16,482 bases of DNA from assembly GCA_030624805.1 (NCBI GenBank), contig JAUXJL010000010.1:1-16482 (forward strand). Reading direction: 5' to 3'. The notes under the pieces were generated by a model. It had not been told where the DNA came from. It made no database searches and saw nothing but the letters and a program-made list of their open reading frames with translations. This document shows positions 1 to 5,606 of the stretch, piece by piece. Every line of letters begins with the position of its first letter. Positions within the stretch are counted from its first letter, which is position 1. A program made the position numbers and the translations under genes. This DNA is from Acidimicrobiia bacterium. GTDB taxonomy: Bacteria > Actinomycetota > Acidimicrobiia > Spongiisociales > SHLN01.

Positions 1-196
1 GGGCAGCGTGTTCCTTCACGTCGACTGGAGCTTCAAGGCACCTGTCAAGCCCGGCGACGAGATTACCGCTGAGGTTGAGGTCCTCGAAGTGCGCGCCGAC
101 ACACCAATAACCCGGCTTCGCACCACCATCACGAACCAAGGGGGCACCATCGTCCTTGACGGCACCGCCCTCGTCTACACCGAACCTCTCGGCTGA
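1..196 (+). CDS. MaoC-like (hotdog-fold) dehydratase, C-terminal part, partial at window edge
   Basis: Only the last ~64 codons are visible; the reading frame enters from the left edge (frame 2) and stops with TGA at 194-196. The residues HVDWSFKAPVKPGDEI, followed by a beta-rich stretch and a terminal VLDGTALVYT, match the C-terminal half of MaoC-type hotdog enoyl-CoA hydratases/dehydratases, where a VKPGD turn leads into the last strands. Family members hydrate enoyl-CoA or act in acyl-CoA metabolism; the substrate cannot be inferred because the catalytic Asp/His region lies outside the window. A GTG at 8 is internal and not the real start. The terminator at 407-437 lies about 210 bp downstream. 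The fold is fairly certain and the specific reaction unknown. Confidence 0.7.
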   Translation, partial: GSVFLHVDWSFKAPVKPGDEITAEVEVLEVRADTPITRLRTTITNQGGTIVLDGTALVYTEPLG

Positions 197-406
197 CCCC
201 GGCGCCCTGGGGACCCGCCGGGAGGCTCAGCGAGCCCACTTTTCCATTCCGATTCGCCGCTAGGCCCAGCCCACCACGACTCCGCGACGGACCCTCAACA
301 CACAGCTACGTCCCAGCTCGGGAGGCTGCTCGGCAACGGTATGCCTCCGTCGCGGCGAAGAACCGCCTCGATCGCCCTCCCGGGGCCAACGAGGCCGCTT
401 GTCGAG
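197..406. other. Intergenic spacer with no recognised gene
   Basis: About 210 bp between the MaoC-like stop and the terminator stem. It contains only short open frames without ribosome-binding sites. No tRNA, repeat or operator was recognised. Confidence 0.5.
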
Positions 407-437
407 AAAACGAGGCCCCGGGGAGGGGCCTCGTTTT
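407..437. terminator. Bidirectional intrinsic terminator
   Basis: A perfect 13-bp stem (407-419 pairs with 425-437; core ACGAGGCCCC / GGGGCCTCGT) encloses a 5-nt loop. It is followed on the + strand by a run of six T (434-439). On the - strand the same stem ends in TTTT. It sits between two convergent genes, the + MaoC-like gene and the - membrane protein gene that stops at 453, so it probably ends both transcripts. Confidence 0.9.
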
Positions 438-452
438 TTCGGGTCGGGGTTG

Positions 453-1166
453 TTACTTGATCATGGTGTCGATTGGGACTCTCTCGGGCATCGGGACCGT
501 GGTGGCCTCGAATGCCAACTCACCGTCCTTGGCCTTGCTGGCCCAAATGAGACCGAAGCCTGCCAGCAGTCCGAACAGACCGATGCCTGCGGTGATGCCG
601 GCGACGCCGAGACCCAATTGCAAAGTCGAGTGGGTGACGGTGCCAACGCCGAGCTCGCCGACGAGGCCGTGAGCGGTTCCATTCCAGGCCTGGCTGCGGG
701 CCGGGCCCTCGATCGGATGCTGGCGGTCGAAGTCGGTCCAGTACTTGCCATCGACCTCGTGGGTATAGATGCCGGCGGCGAAAACTTCGCCGTTGTACTC
801 AACGTCTTCGGTCAACGTGACCGTCTGAGTCCCATGCAGGGTGTGATAGGTGATGGTGGCCATCTGGAACATGTACTCGCTTGCCGTGTTCACCAGCGGG
901 TCATCGGCATCGAGATCGGACTCGACAACCGGATAACCCCAGGCGTCCGTGAGCAACGCCATGATCGCATCGGCACCCTCCGTGGTTCCACGATCGACGA
1001 GCTGGCCGTCATCGTTGTAGCTGAGCGTCACGTTCTGTGATTCGCTAAAAGCTTGCAACGAGTCGTAACCCTCTTGAACTTTGCCGTAGGCGACTCCGCC
1101 TGCGACCACAAAGACCATGCCGACCACAACGAGCACTATGCCGAGGGTCCTAAAGCGCTTGATCAT
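453..1166 (-). CDS. Membrane protein of unknown function with two membrane spans
   Basis: A 237-residue protein with an N-terminal hydrophobic segment (about residues 7-27), a polar middle domain of about 150 residues, a second hydrophobic glycine-rich span (about 183-209) and a short charged tail. This suggests both ends in the cytoplasm and the middle domain outside. Conserved-looking blocks include NDDGQLVDRGT (51-61), TYHTLHGTQTVTL and DFDRQHPIEGPARSQAW. From memory, similar actinobacterial proteins are sometimes labelled 'aromatic ring-opening dioxygenase LigA'; nothing here resembles a dioxygenase. The ATG at 1166 is chosen because AGGAGAGGA (1171-1179) sits just upstream and it leads straight into a membrane segment. 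The frame stays open 46 codons further upstream, but that part is low-complexity and overlaps the palindromes. No function is assigned. Confidence 0.8.
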   Translation of the reverse strand: MIKRFRTLGIVLVVVGMVFVVAGGVAYGKVQEGYDSLQAFSESQNVTLSYNDDGQLVDRGTTEGADAIMALLTDAWGYPVVESDLDADDPLVNTASEYMFQMATITYHTLHGTQTVTLTEDVEYNGEVFAAGIYTHEVDGKYWTDFDRQHPIEGPARSQAWNGTAHGLVGELGVGTVTHSTLQLGLGVAGITAGIGLFGLLAGFGLIWASKAKDGELAFEATTVPMPERVPIDTMIK

Positions 1167-1189
1167 TTCTTCCTCTCCTAGCTTGGTTC

Positions 1190-1202
1190 GTGAATACTTC
1201 AC
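1190..1202. promoter_or_regulatory. Short palindrome GTGAA-TAC-TTCAC upstream of the 453-1166 gene
   Basis: A 13-bp inverted repeat with 5-bp arms and a 3-nt centre. It is like the box at 1215-1230 but with a spacer one base shorter. It overlaps TATTCA (- strand, 1191-1196), a possible -10 element for the downstream gene, so a bound protein could repress. The palindrome is directly visible; the role is inferred. Confidence 0.45.
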
Positions 1203-1214
1203 AAATCCTTTGTA

Positions 1215-1230
1215 TGTGAATATTTTCACA
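1215..1230. promoter_or_regulatory. CRP/GlxR-type operator, perfect TGTGA-N6-TCACA
   Basis: The 16-bp sequence TGTGAATATTTTCACA matches exactly the TGTGA-N6-TCACA consensus known for CRP-family regulators, including actinobacterial GlxR/Crp. Its centre lies about 56 bp upstream of the ATG at 1166. If the start point is near 1181-1184, the box would sit close to -40, compatible with activation. No CRP gene is in the window, so the protein that binds is inferred. Confidence 0.6.
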
Positions 1231-1264
1231 ATCGGTAACACCATCATTTCGCAGATCGACGATG

Positions 1265-1314
1265 CCCGATAGGGCCGAAAGACCCTGGGTGCGAAACCCC
1301 GCACAGGGATCGGG
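1265..1314. other. Possible structured RNA element with competing helices
   Basis: An outer helix CCCGAT (1265-1270) / ATCGGG (1309-1314) encloses a long stem, CCCT (1283-1286), a GG bulge, GTGCG (1289-1293), a 6-nt loop, CGCAC (1300-1304) and AGGG (1305-1308). A second AGGG (1271-1274) could pair with the same CCCT, giving a three-way-junction alternative. No known riboswitch class was matched. The strand is undecided; read on the - strand it would lie in a leader of the 453-1166 gene if transcription starts farther upstream. Confidence 0.3.
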
Positions 1315-1319
1315 AATCA

Positions 1320-1567
1320 CACCAGGAACCGAGCTCCGGCCAGGTCTGCCGGCTGGCAAGCTGAGTGAGGGAGAACCGGCTCGATGGCCAGATCGTCGAT
1401 CGAGGCCGCCCATGTGTCCAGCACAGAATTCCCGAGGCAGTACCAGGCAGCCGGCCCATTCTGGCGGGCGAAGGCGAAACCAGCTTCGGGGAGGATCTGA
1501 AGCTGTCCGGAGACTGTGGATTCAGCGAGCCGGCACCTTCAACAATCTCGCCGTCAATGGTTTCCAT
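1320..1567 (-). pseudogene. Possible frameshifted gene remnant, unidentified
   Basis: On the minus strand an ATG at 1567 opens with METIDGEIVEGAGSL. A switch of frame near 1525-1535 would continue into ESTVSGQLQILPEAGFAF and on through AAWYCLGNSVLDTW to a TGA at 1317-1319. The second frame is open for 73 codons (1320-1538) and has balanced amino-acid composition, unlike the chance frames around it. No family was recognised, and no good ribosome-binding site precedes the ATG. A chance open frame in GC-rich DNA is a serious alternative. Confidence 0.2.
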
Positions 1568-1648
1568 TCATCGAACTACTCGAGAATTCGAATTCGAGCC
1601 GGGTGGGCCACCGCCTTGGCGGTCCCGGCACTCTGGTCCTCTGCGGCT

Positions 1649-1677
1649 AGTGAGAAGATCAGCGAAGCCTTCTCACT
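1649..1677. other. Perfect 9-bp hairpin without T-tract
   Basis: AGTGAGAAG (1649-1657) pairs with CTTCTCACT (1669-1677) around an 11-nt loop. It lies about 100 nt downstream of the stop of the 1774-2220 gene on the - strand. It could mark the 3' end of that operon, but neither side carries a T-run, so it is not called an intrinsic terminator. Confidence 0.4.
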
Positions 1678-1717
1678 GCAGCAGGGAGGTTCAAAGTGCT
1701 CCGGAGTTGGACGGTTT

Positions 1718-1733
1718 TATGAAAACTTTCACA
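1718..1733. promoter_or_regulatory. CRP-like operator with one mismatch
   Basis: TATGAAAACTTTCACA; read on the - strand it is TGTGA-N6-TCATA, one base from the TGTGA-N6-TCACA consensus and similar to the box at 1215-1230. It is downstream of the 1774-2220 gene and about 150 bp upstream of the possible remnant at 1567. The sequence is visible; binding is inferred. Confidence 0.35.
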
Positions 1734-1773
1734 ACCCGACGGTGGACAACCAAAGTAGTCCGAGAGGCGATGG

Positions 1774-2220
1774 CTAGCGGTTGGCGGCCCGCGGGTAGTC
1801 GTCCTCGCTAACAAGCCGGAGTTCCCCGTAGCTCACCGGCTCCGGCGTATCAGGCAGGGGAGCAACTTGGGGCCGGTGCTCGGCTGAGTGGAGAGCCGCC
1901 AGGTAAGCGACGAACATTCCGTCGAAAGCAAGGCTCAACAGCAACAACGGAATCGAGCCGACAAAGATCGCGGCTACGAGCGTAACTGCGGCGGCTCCAA
2001 TGAGGCCGACCATCACTCGACGGCGACGCGCCACGAGACGCTGGCGCTTCAGTTGGGTCGGATCGGCCGAATCCGAACGCATTGAAGCGAGCTTGGCCAA
2101 CCTGCGATCGAACGACTTCGTCGACGTGAGCGGGGCGTCATGCCGGGAGTCGAGAAAAGACGGGAGGAGGAGGGCGGCCCACAGACCCCCTAATACCACC
2201 AATACAACAACTAATTCCAA
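1774..2220 (-). CDS. GlpR/SepX-like small membrane protein
   Basis: A 148-residue protein with an N-terminal membrane segment (about 2-20, ending in LLLPSFLDSRHD), a basic linker containing SFDRRLAKLASM and the string KRQRLVARRRRV, then two close hydrophobic segments (about 70-110) and a short acidic C-terminus. This arrangement resembles actinobacterial SepX/GlpR, a membrane protein of cell division and polar growth that in Corynebacterium is the receptor for the gephyrin/MoeA-like protein Glp. The family assignment rests on topology and remembered N-terminal similarity, not on a catalytic motif. The start is a TTG (2218-2220) preceded by AGAGG; an upstream in-frame TAG limits any extension. 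It is the last gene after galU, moaC and mogA on the same strand, 84 bp after mogA. The molybdenum-cofactor neighbours fit a Glp-type link. The molecular role is not proven here. Confidence 0.6.
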   Translation of the reverse strand: MELVVVLVVLGGLWAALLLPSFLDSRHDAPLTSTKSFDRRLAKLASMRSDSADPTQLKRQRLVARRRRVMVGLIGAAAVTLVAAIFVGSIPLLLLSLAFDGMFVAYLAALHSAEHRPQVAPLPDTPEPVSYGELRLVSEDDYPRAANR

Positions 2221-2304
2221 GCCCGATTCCTCTACTCCAACGCAAGGGTCACCCTAGTCCGCGAAAAGTGTGCGCCCCAACCAGGCCGACCTCCTATCGG
2301 TTCT

Positions 2305-2784
2305 CTATGTGTGCGGAGTCGCGGTATCCCGGAGCAGGGAGACGGCGTGTACGAGAGCCGGTCGGATCGCGCCAAGCGACTCCTCGACTCCGCTCGTCGA
2401 GCCGGGCAGATTCACGATCAGCGTCGTACCGGCAACACCTGCGACCCCTCGAGAAAGCATGGAGTGCGGATTATCGGAGGCGGCTCGGGCCGCCTCCATG
2501 AGGCCCGGGGCTGGCCGCTCAATCAGCTGCTCGGTGGCCTCGGGCGTGACATCGCGAGGCGACATCCCGGTTCCACCTGTCGTGACGATGAGATCAATGC
2601 CCGCTCGTATCCAATCTTGCAGCGCCGCCTGAATATCACCCGTCTCGTCGGCCACCACTCGCCAATCGACCTCAAAGCCGAGGCCGGCCAACATGGCAAT
2701 GGCAGTCGGTCCCGAGATGTCCTCGGCCTCGCCGCGGCTCACTCGGTCGCTAACGGTTAGCACTCCCGCTTTCATCTCGTCCAT
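2305..2784 (-). CDS. mogA: Molybdopterin adenylyltransferase, MogA/MoaB family
   Basis: A 159-residue MoCF-domain protein, the usual length for MogA/MoaB. The family adenylates molybdopterin before metal insertion in molybdenum cofactor synthesis, in the cytoplasm. Visible hallmarks are the N-terminal AGVLTVSDRVSRGEAED strand and loop, TTGGTGMSPRDVTPEA (TGGTG nucleotide/molybdopterin loop, residues 69-73; RD.TPEA following) and the NLPGS motif (125-129). The gene overlaps the 3' end of moaC: the ATG at 2784 gives a 13-nt overlap, while a second ATG at 2775 overlaps the moaC TGA in an ATGA arrangement and is an equally good start (protein beginning MKAGVLT). Either way translation is probably coupled to moaC. 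The name mogA versus moaB cannot be decided from sequence alone. Confidence 0.93.
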   Translation of the reverse strand: MDEMKAGVLTVSDRVSRGEAEDISGPTAIAMLAGLGFEVDWRVVADETGDIQAALQDWIRAGIDLIVTTGGTGMSPRDVTPEATEQLIERPAPGLMEAARAASDNPHSMLSRGVAGVAGTTLIVNLPGSTSGVEESLGAIRPALVHAVSLLRDTATPHT

Positions 2785-3239
2785 TCGCCCGACTTTCCGC
2801 CCGACTTCTCGAGCAGGTGGACGGATCCAATCTCAACCCCCCGCTCGAGGCTCTTGACCATGTCGTAGAGCGTGAGCGCGGCGATAGATACCGCGGTTAG
2901 GGCCTCCATCTCCACCCCGGTGGGTCCTGTGGTGCCAACCGCGGACGTGATGTGAGCTCCGTCATCGACCCGTTCGATATCGATGCTGACAGTGGTGAGA
3001 GCCAGCGGATGGCACAGGGGAATGAGTTCGGAGGTGCGCTTGGCAGCCTGGATACCGGCCACCCGCGCCACCGCCAGTGCGTCACCTTTTGGGAGGCTCC
3101 CACCAAAAAGAGCGTCTGCTGTTGCAGGGTCCATACGAACCAATGCCTCGGCCAGGGCGCGACGCTTGCTGGCGGGTTTGTCGCCGACATCGACCATATG
3201 GGCCTGCCCGGCCGCATCAAGATGAGAAAGTTCGCCCAT
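2772..3239 (-). CDS. moaC: Cyclic pyranopterin monophosphate synthase MoaC
   Basis: A 155-residue protein matching MoaC along its whole length. With MoaA it converts GTP to cyclic pyranopterin monophosphate, the first step of molybdenum cofactor synthesis. Signatures are HMVDVGDKP near the start (14-22), LPKGDALAVARVAGI (49-63), the highly conserved KRTSELIPLCHPL block (67-79), TGVEMEALTAVS (107-118) and LYDMVKSLERG. The ATG at 3239 is chosen because AGGAGG lies immediately upstream and family alignment begins here; the frame is open farther 5' but that part lies inside the galU 3' end. It sits 23 nt after the galU stop and overlaps mogA, so the three genes look co-transcribed. moaA and moeA are not in the window. 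Confidence 0.96.
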   Translation of the reverse strand: MGELSHLDAAGQAHMVDVGDKPASKRRALAEALVRMDPATADALFGGSLPKGDALAVARVAGIQAAKRTSELIPLCHPLALTTVSIDIERVDDGAHITSAVGTTGPTGVEMEALTAVSIAALTLYDMVKSLERGVEIGSVHLLEKSGGKSGEWTR

Positions 3240-3262
3240 CCGTCCTCCTGGAACCGAGGAAC

Positions 3263-4087
3263 TCAGAGACCCTCGGTGAACTCCGTTAGAAAGGCACGAT
3301 AGCGAGCACCGAAGTCCGGATGGGCTGCACCGAGGATGGTCGAGGCTTCGAGGTAGCCGCTTGGGGTGCCGGAGTCCAGAAGATCGGCTGCGGCCACATA
3401 CCCGAGACACGAGCCGGCCTCCCCCACCGCGTTGATGGCGTCTGTGAGCTGAATTTCGCCACCGACCCCTGGCTCGACGTCGCCGAGGGCATCGAACACC
3501 GAGGAGGTGAACAAGTACCGGCCGATCAGGCCCAGCTTCGAGGGAGCAGCCTCCACCCCGGGTTTCTCAATCGCACCGAGCACTTCGACGACTCGCTCAT
3601 CCGGCCAGTCGCCCGGGACAATGAACCCGTAGCGGGCCAGATACTCTGTGCCGAGCTCTCTCAGACACACCACGGATTTCCCGTGGGCAGCCGATGCCAT
3701 CTCCGGCAGGACGTCGCCGTCGGGATATACCAGGTTGTCGACGAGCAATGTGAAGAACGGACGTCCACCGACGTGATTCGATGCCGTGCGAACCGCATCA
3801 CCAAGTCCGCGCGGCACGTCTTGGATGATCGCATGCACGCTGACATGCCCCAAGCCTGGAAGCGGACCCTCATCTTGGGAGTTGAAATGGCGTTCGATGA
3901 GCTCCCCGACGCCGGGGTCGACAACAATGAACACCTCGGTAGCCCCGGCCCGGGCGGCTTCCTCCACCACCCATTGCACGGCGGGCCGGTCGACAATGGG
4001 CAGCATCGCCTTGGGAAGCGCCCGCGTGGCAGGCCGCATCCGAGTACCGCGACCCGCGGCAGGTATTACGGCGACTTCTACTTCCAC
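3263..4087 (-). CDS. galU: UTP-glucose-1-phosphate uridylyltransferase
   Basis: A 274-residue nucleotidyltransferase making UDP-glucose from UTP and glucose-1-phosphate for envelope polysaccharides. The N-terminal AVIPAAGRGTRMRPAT (6-21) is the nucleotide-binding signature, followed by LPKAMLPIVDRPAVQWVVEEA (24-44), the LLVDNLV segment with the metal-binding Asp (117), AIEKPG (172-177), LIGRYLF and GGEIQLTDAI (209-218), all GalU-specific. GTG at 4087 is preferred over the GTG six codons upstream because AGAGAGGG lies at good spacing before it and the family begins just here. It is slightly shorter than typical GalU (~290-300). It is the first gene of the galU-moaC-mogA-GlpR-like operon and is divergent from the phosphorylase gene at 4193. 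Confidence 0.93.
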   Translation of the reverse strand: MEVEVAVIPAAGRGTRMRPATRALPKAMLPIVDRPAVQWVVEEAARAGATEVFIVVDPGVGELIERHFNSQDEGPLPGLGHVSVHAIIQDVPRGLGDAVRTASNHVGGRPFFTLLVDNLVYPDGDVLPEMASAAHGKSVVCLRELGTEYLARYGFIVPGDWPDERVVEVLGAIEKPGVEAAPSKLGLIGRYLFTSSVFDALGDVEPGVGGEIQLTDAINAVGEAGSCLGYVAAADLLDSGTPSGYLEASTILGAAHPDFGARYRAFLTEFTEGL

Positions 4088-4160
4088 TTCGTACCCTCTC
4101 TTCACCCCGAGTGGCCCGATAGCGGCAGCGCGCCACCATCAGTGATCAGAATACAGCGGC

Positions 4161-4166
4161 TACCAT
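4161..4166 (+). promoter_or_regulatory. Possible -10 element for the MTAP gene
   Basis: TACCAT lies 26 nt before the ATG at 4193, with AAAGG (4181-4185) as ribosome-binding site in between. This is a plausible short-leader promoter within the 105-bp divergent spacer shared with galU; no clear -35 element is visible. Confidence 0.3.
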
Positions 4167-4192
4167 TTCCCGCGGTCCAGAAAGGCACATTG

Positions 4193-4972
4193 ATGATCGG
4201 CGTATTTGGTGGCTCGGGCTTTTACGACTTCCTCGACGATCCCCAACTCGTAGCCGTAGAAACTCCTTACGGCCAGCCGTCTGCCAAATTCCGGGTGGGA
4301 ACCTTCCAGGGCATTGATGTGGCCTTCCTCCCGAGGCATGGCGCTGAGCACCAGTTCCCCGCTCATAAGGTTCCCTACCGGGCAAACGCCTGGGCGATGA
4401 AGGACCTCGGGGTGGACCGGGTGATCGGACCGTGCGCAGTGGGCAGTCTCCAGATGAGATACGCACCCGGGCATCTCGTAGTATCTGATCAACTGGTCGA
4501 CCGCACATGGGGCCGCGACAACACATTCTTCGACGGGCCCGAGACTCGTCATCTCGCATTCGCCGATCCCTACTGCGGCGAGCTACGGCCGTTGGCAGTT
4601 GTTGCCTGCGAGGAGGCCGGGGCCGAGACGCACGACGGCGGAACCCTTGTCGTCATCCAAGGACCGCGCTTTTCCACCCGTGCGGAGAGCGCAGATTTCG
4701 CGGGGTCGGGATGGGCGACCATCAACATGACACAGGCGCCCGAGGCCCAGCTGATTCGAGAGCTCGAGCTGTGTTACGTGAACATTGCAGTCGTCACTGA
4801 TTACGACACAGGCGTCGAAGGCGAGATCGAACCGGTCACGCATGCCGCCGTGCTCGAGCGGTTCGAGGCCACGCTGGACACACTCCGCGCTGCTCTCGCC
4901 CTCCTCATCCCCGCCGCCGCCGGCACTGCCCGCCAGTGTCAATGTGCCAGCGGCATGTCGGCGGCAGGCTGA
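4193..4972 (+). CDS. mtnP: S-methyl-5'-thioadenosine phosphorylase (MTAP)
   Basis: A 259-residue member of the trimeric purine nucleoside phosphorylase/MTAP family. It phosphorolyses methylthioadenosine, the by-product of polyamine or similar synthesis, to adenine and methylthioribose-1-phosphate. Motifs: IGVFGGSGFYDF with the phosphate-binding GGSG (6-9), FLPRHG (45-50), VIGPCAVGSL (78-86), GPRFSTRAES (157-166), INMTQAPEAQL (177-187) and VTDYD (201-205). The two aspartates in TDYD correspond to those favouring a 6-amino purine, so MTAP is preferred over guanosine/inosine phosphorylase. The ATG at 4193 has AAAGG upstream; the frame extends far 5' but only as an antisense shadow of galU. The last ~16 residues, with two Cys close together, look like a lineage-specific tail. 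The stop is 3 bp from that of the convergent SAF gene. Confidence 0.9.
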   Translation: MIGVFGGSGFYDFLDDPQLVAVETPYGQPSAKFRVGTFQGIDVAFLPRHGAEHQFPAHKVPYRANAWAMKDLGVDRVIGPCAVGSLQMRYAPGHLVVSDQLVDRTWGRDNTFFDGPETRHLAFADPYCGELRPLAVVACEEAGAETHDGGTLVVIQGPRFSTRAESADFAGSGWATINMTQAPEAQLIRELELCYVNIAVVTDYDTGVEGEIEPVTHAAVLERFEATLDTLRAALALLIPAAAGTARQCQCASGMSAAG

Positions 4973-4975
4973 CCG

Positions 4976-5485
4976 CTACGGAGCTACCAGCACCACGATG
5001 GTGCGAGCTGCTGCCGCAGCGGCAACCCGAGCTGCGTCCTCACCAGGCACAGCGACAAGTGCAGTTGGTCCGGACACGCCAAAGGAGTCGGGTTCGCTTT
5101 GGGCGATGACGACGCCTGGGACCGTCGCTCCAGAACCGAGCACGAGACGCGTCTCAGCGCCGGGAGTCAGCCCAGTAGGAACCTCAACAGCCAGTGCCCA
5201 CCATCCGTCCGGCACCCCGATGGGAGCCCGGACATCTGAGGAGGTGATCGGCTCCCCCCGCTCGAGCGCGTGTGTCGCCACCATCCCGGTAAGGATTGGG
5301 GCCGAGAGCAAACCGGCCGGAACCATCTTCCACTCAACGTCGAGCGCGTCGCCGGCGGAAGTGGCAGAGGCCGCAAACGGATAGGCCACCTCTGTGGAAG
5401 GCCAGAATTCCACAACTGCCGCACCCACCACCAGGACCGCGGCCCCGATCCATCGGAGCACGGCAGGACGCCCAAACCAGAACAT
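4976..5485 (-). CDS. SAF-domain protein with N-terminal membrane anchor
   Basis: A 169-residue protein with a basic N-terminus, one membrane segment (about 9-27) and an extracytoplasmic SAF-like domain. The stretch VPAGLLSAPILTGMVATHALERGEPITSSDV is typical of SAF domains in CpaB/FlgA-like pilus or flagellar assembly proteins. No other pilus or flagellar genes are nearby, so involvement in such a system is not supported and it may be a stand-alone wall-associated protein. The ATG at 5485 has no Shine-Dalgarno sequence; instead TACCTT lies exactly six bases upstream, suggesting a leaderless mRNA. The gene is divergent from uppP and convergent with the MTAP gene. Confidence 0.75.
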   Translation of the reverse strand: MFWFGRPAVLRWIGAAVLVVGAAVVEFWPSTEVAYPFAASATSAGDALDVEWKMVPAGLLSAPILTGMVATHALERGEPITSSDVRAPIGVPDGWWALAVEVPTGLTPGAETRLVLGSGATVPGVVIAQSEPDSFGVSGPTALVAVPGEDAARVAAAAAARTIVVLVAP

Positions 5486-5491
5486 GGGGAG

Positions 5492-5497
5492 AAGGTA
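5492..5497 (-). promoter_or_regulatory. -10 element for leaderless SAF gene
   Basis: On the - strand TACCTT is followed by CTCCCC and the ATG at 5485. TANNNT plus six bases places the expected transcription start on the start codon. Confidence 0.5.
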
Positions 5498-5594
5498 TGT
5501 GCACCGGCGGCAATAGGGAAGGGGTCTGGCAATGAGCCGCCTTCATCCCGGGGGGTTGTCACGATATTGCCCATTGCCTCAGGGCAGATCCAAT

Positions 5595-5600
5595 TACGCT
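5595..5600 (+). promoter_or_regulatory. -10 element for leaderless uppP
   Basis: TACGCT followed by six bases (GATCGT) and the GTG at 5607. No Shine-Dalgarno sequence is present, so transcription and translation probably start at the same base. Confidence 0.5.
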
Positions 5601-5606
5601 GATCGT

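Larger units (their letters stand above)
1167..1773. other. 607-bp spacer with operators, hairpins and a possible gene remnant
   Basis: No convincing intact gene was found. The spacer holds CRP-like boxes (1190-1202, 1215-1230, 1718-1733), a potential structured RNA element (1265-1314), a 12-bp perfect palindrome GAATTCGAATTC (1584-1595), a 9-bp hairpin (1649-1677), and a minus-strand stretch (1320-1567) that reads protein-like if one frame change is allowed. The two + strand open frames here (1262-1777 and 1365-1811) have arginine/proline/serine-rich sequences typical of non-coding GC-rich DNA. Confidence 0.5.

Noticed and set aside
399..1040. Long open frame of 213 codons on the + strand
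   Set aside because: It runs antisense over the two-span membrane protein gene, starts inside the terminator stem and has no ribosome site; typical GC-rich shadow.
1262..1330. Cobalamin or c-di-GMP (GEMM) riboswitch
   Set aside because: Short matches such as GGTG.GATTCC or CGCACAGGG occur, but the rest of each core (B12 box; GCAAACC/GGACGCAAAGCC) is missing.
1649..1677. Intrinsic terminator
   Set aside because: The stem is perfect but no T-tract follows on either strand.
1262..1811. Two + strand open frames of 148-171 codons in the spacer
   Set aside because: Their composition is Arg/Pro/Ser-rich with no motif or ribosome site; no family recognised.
3320..4192. N-terminal extension of the MTAP frame by 291 codons
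   Set aside because: The extension is antisense to galU and has no family similarity; the ribosome site AAAGG precedes the ATG at 4193.
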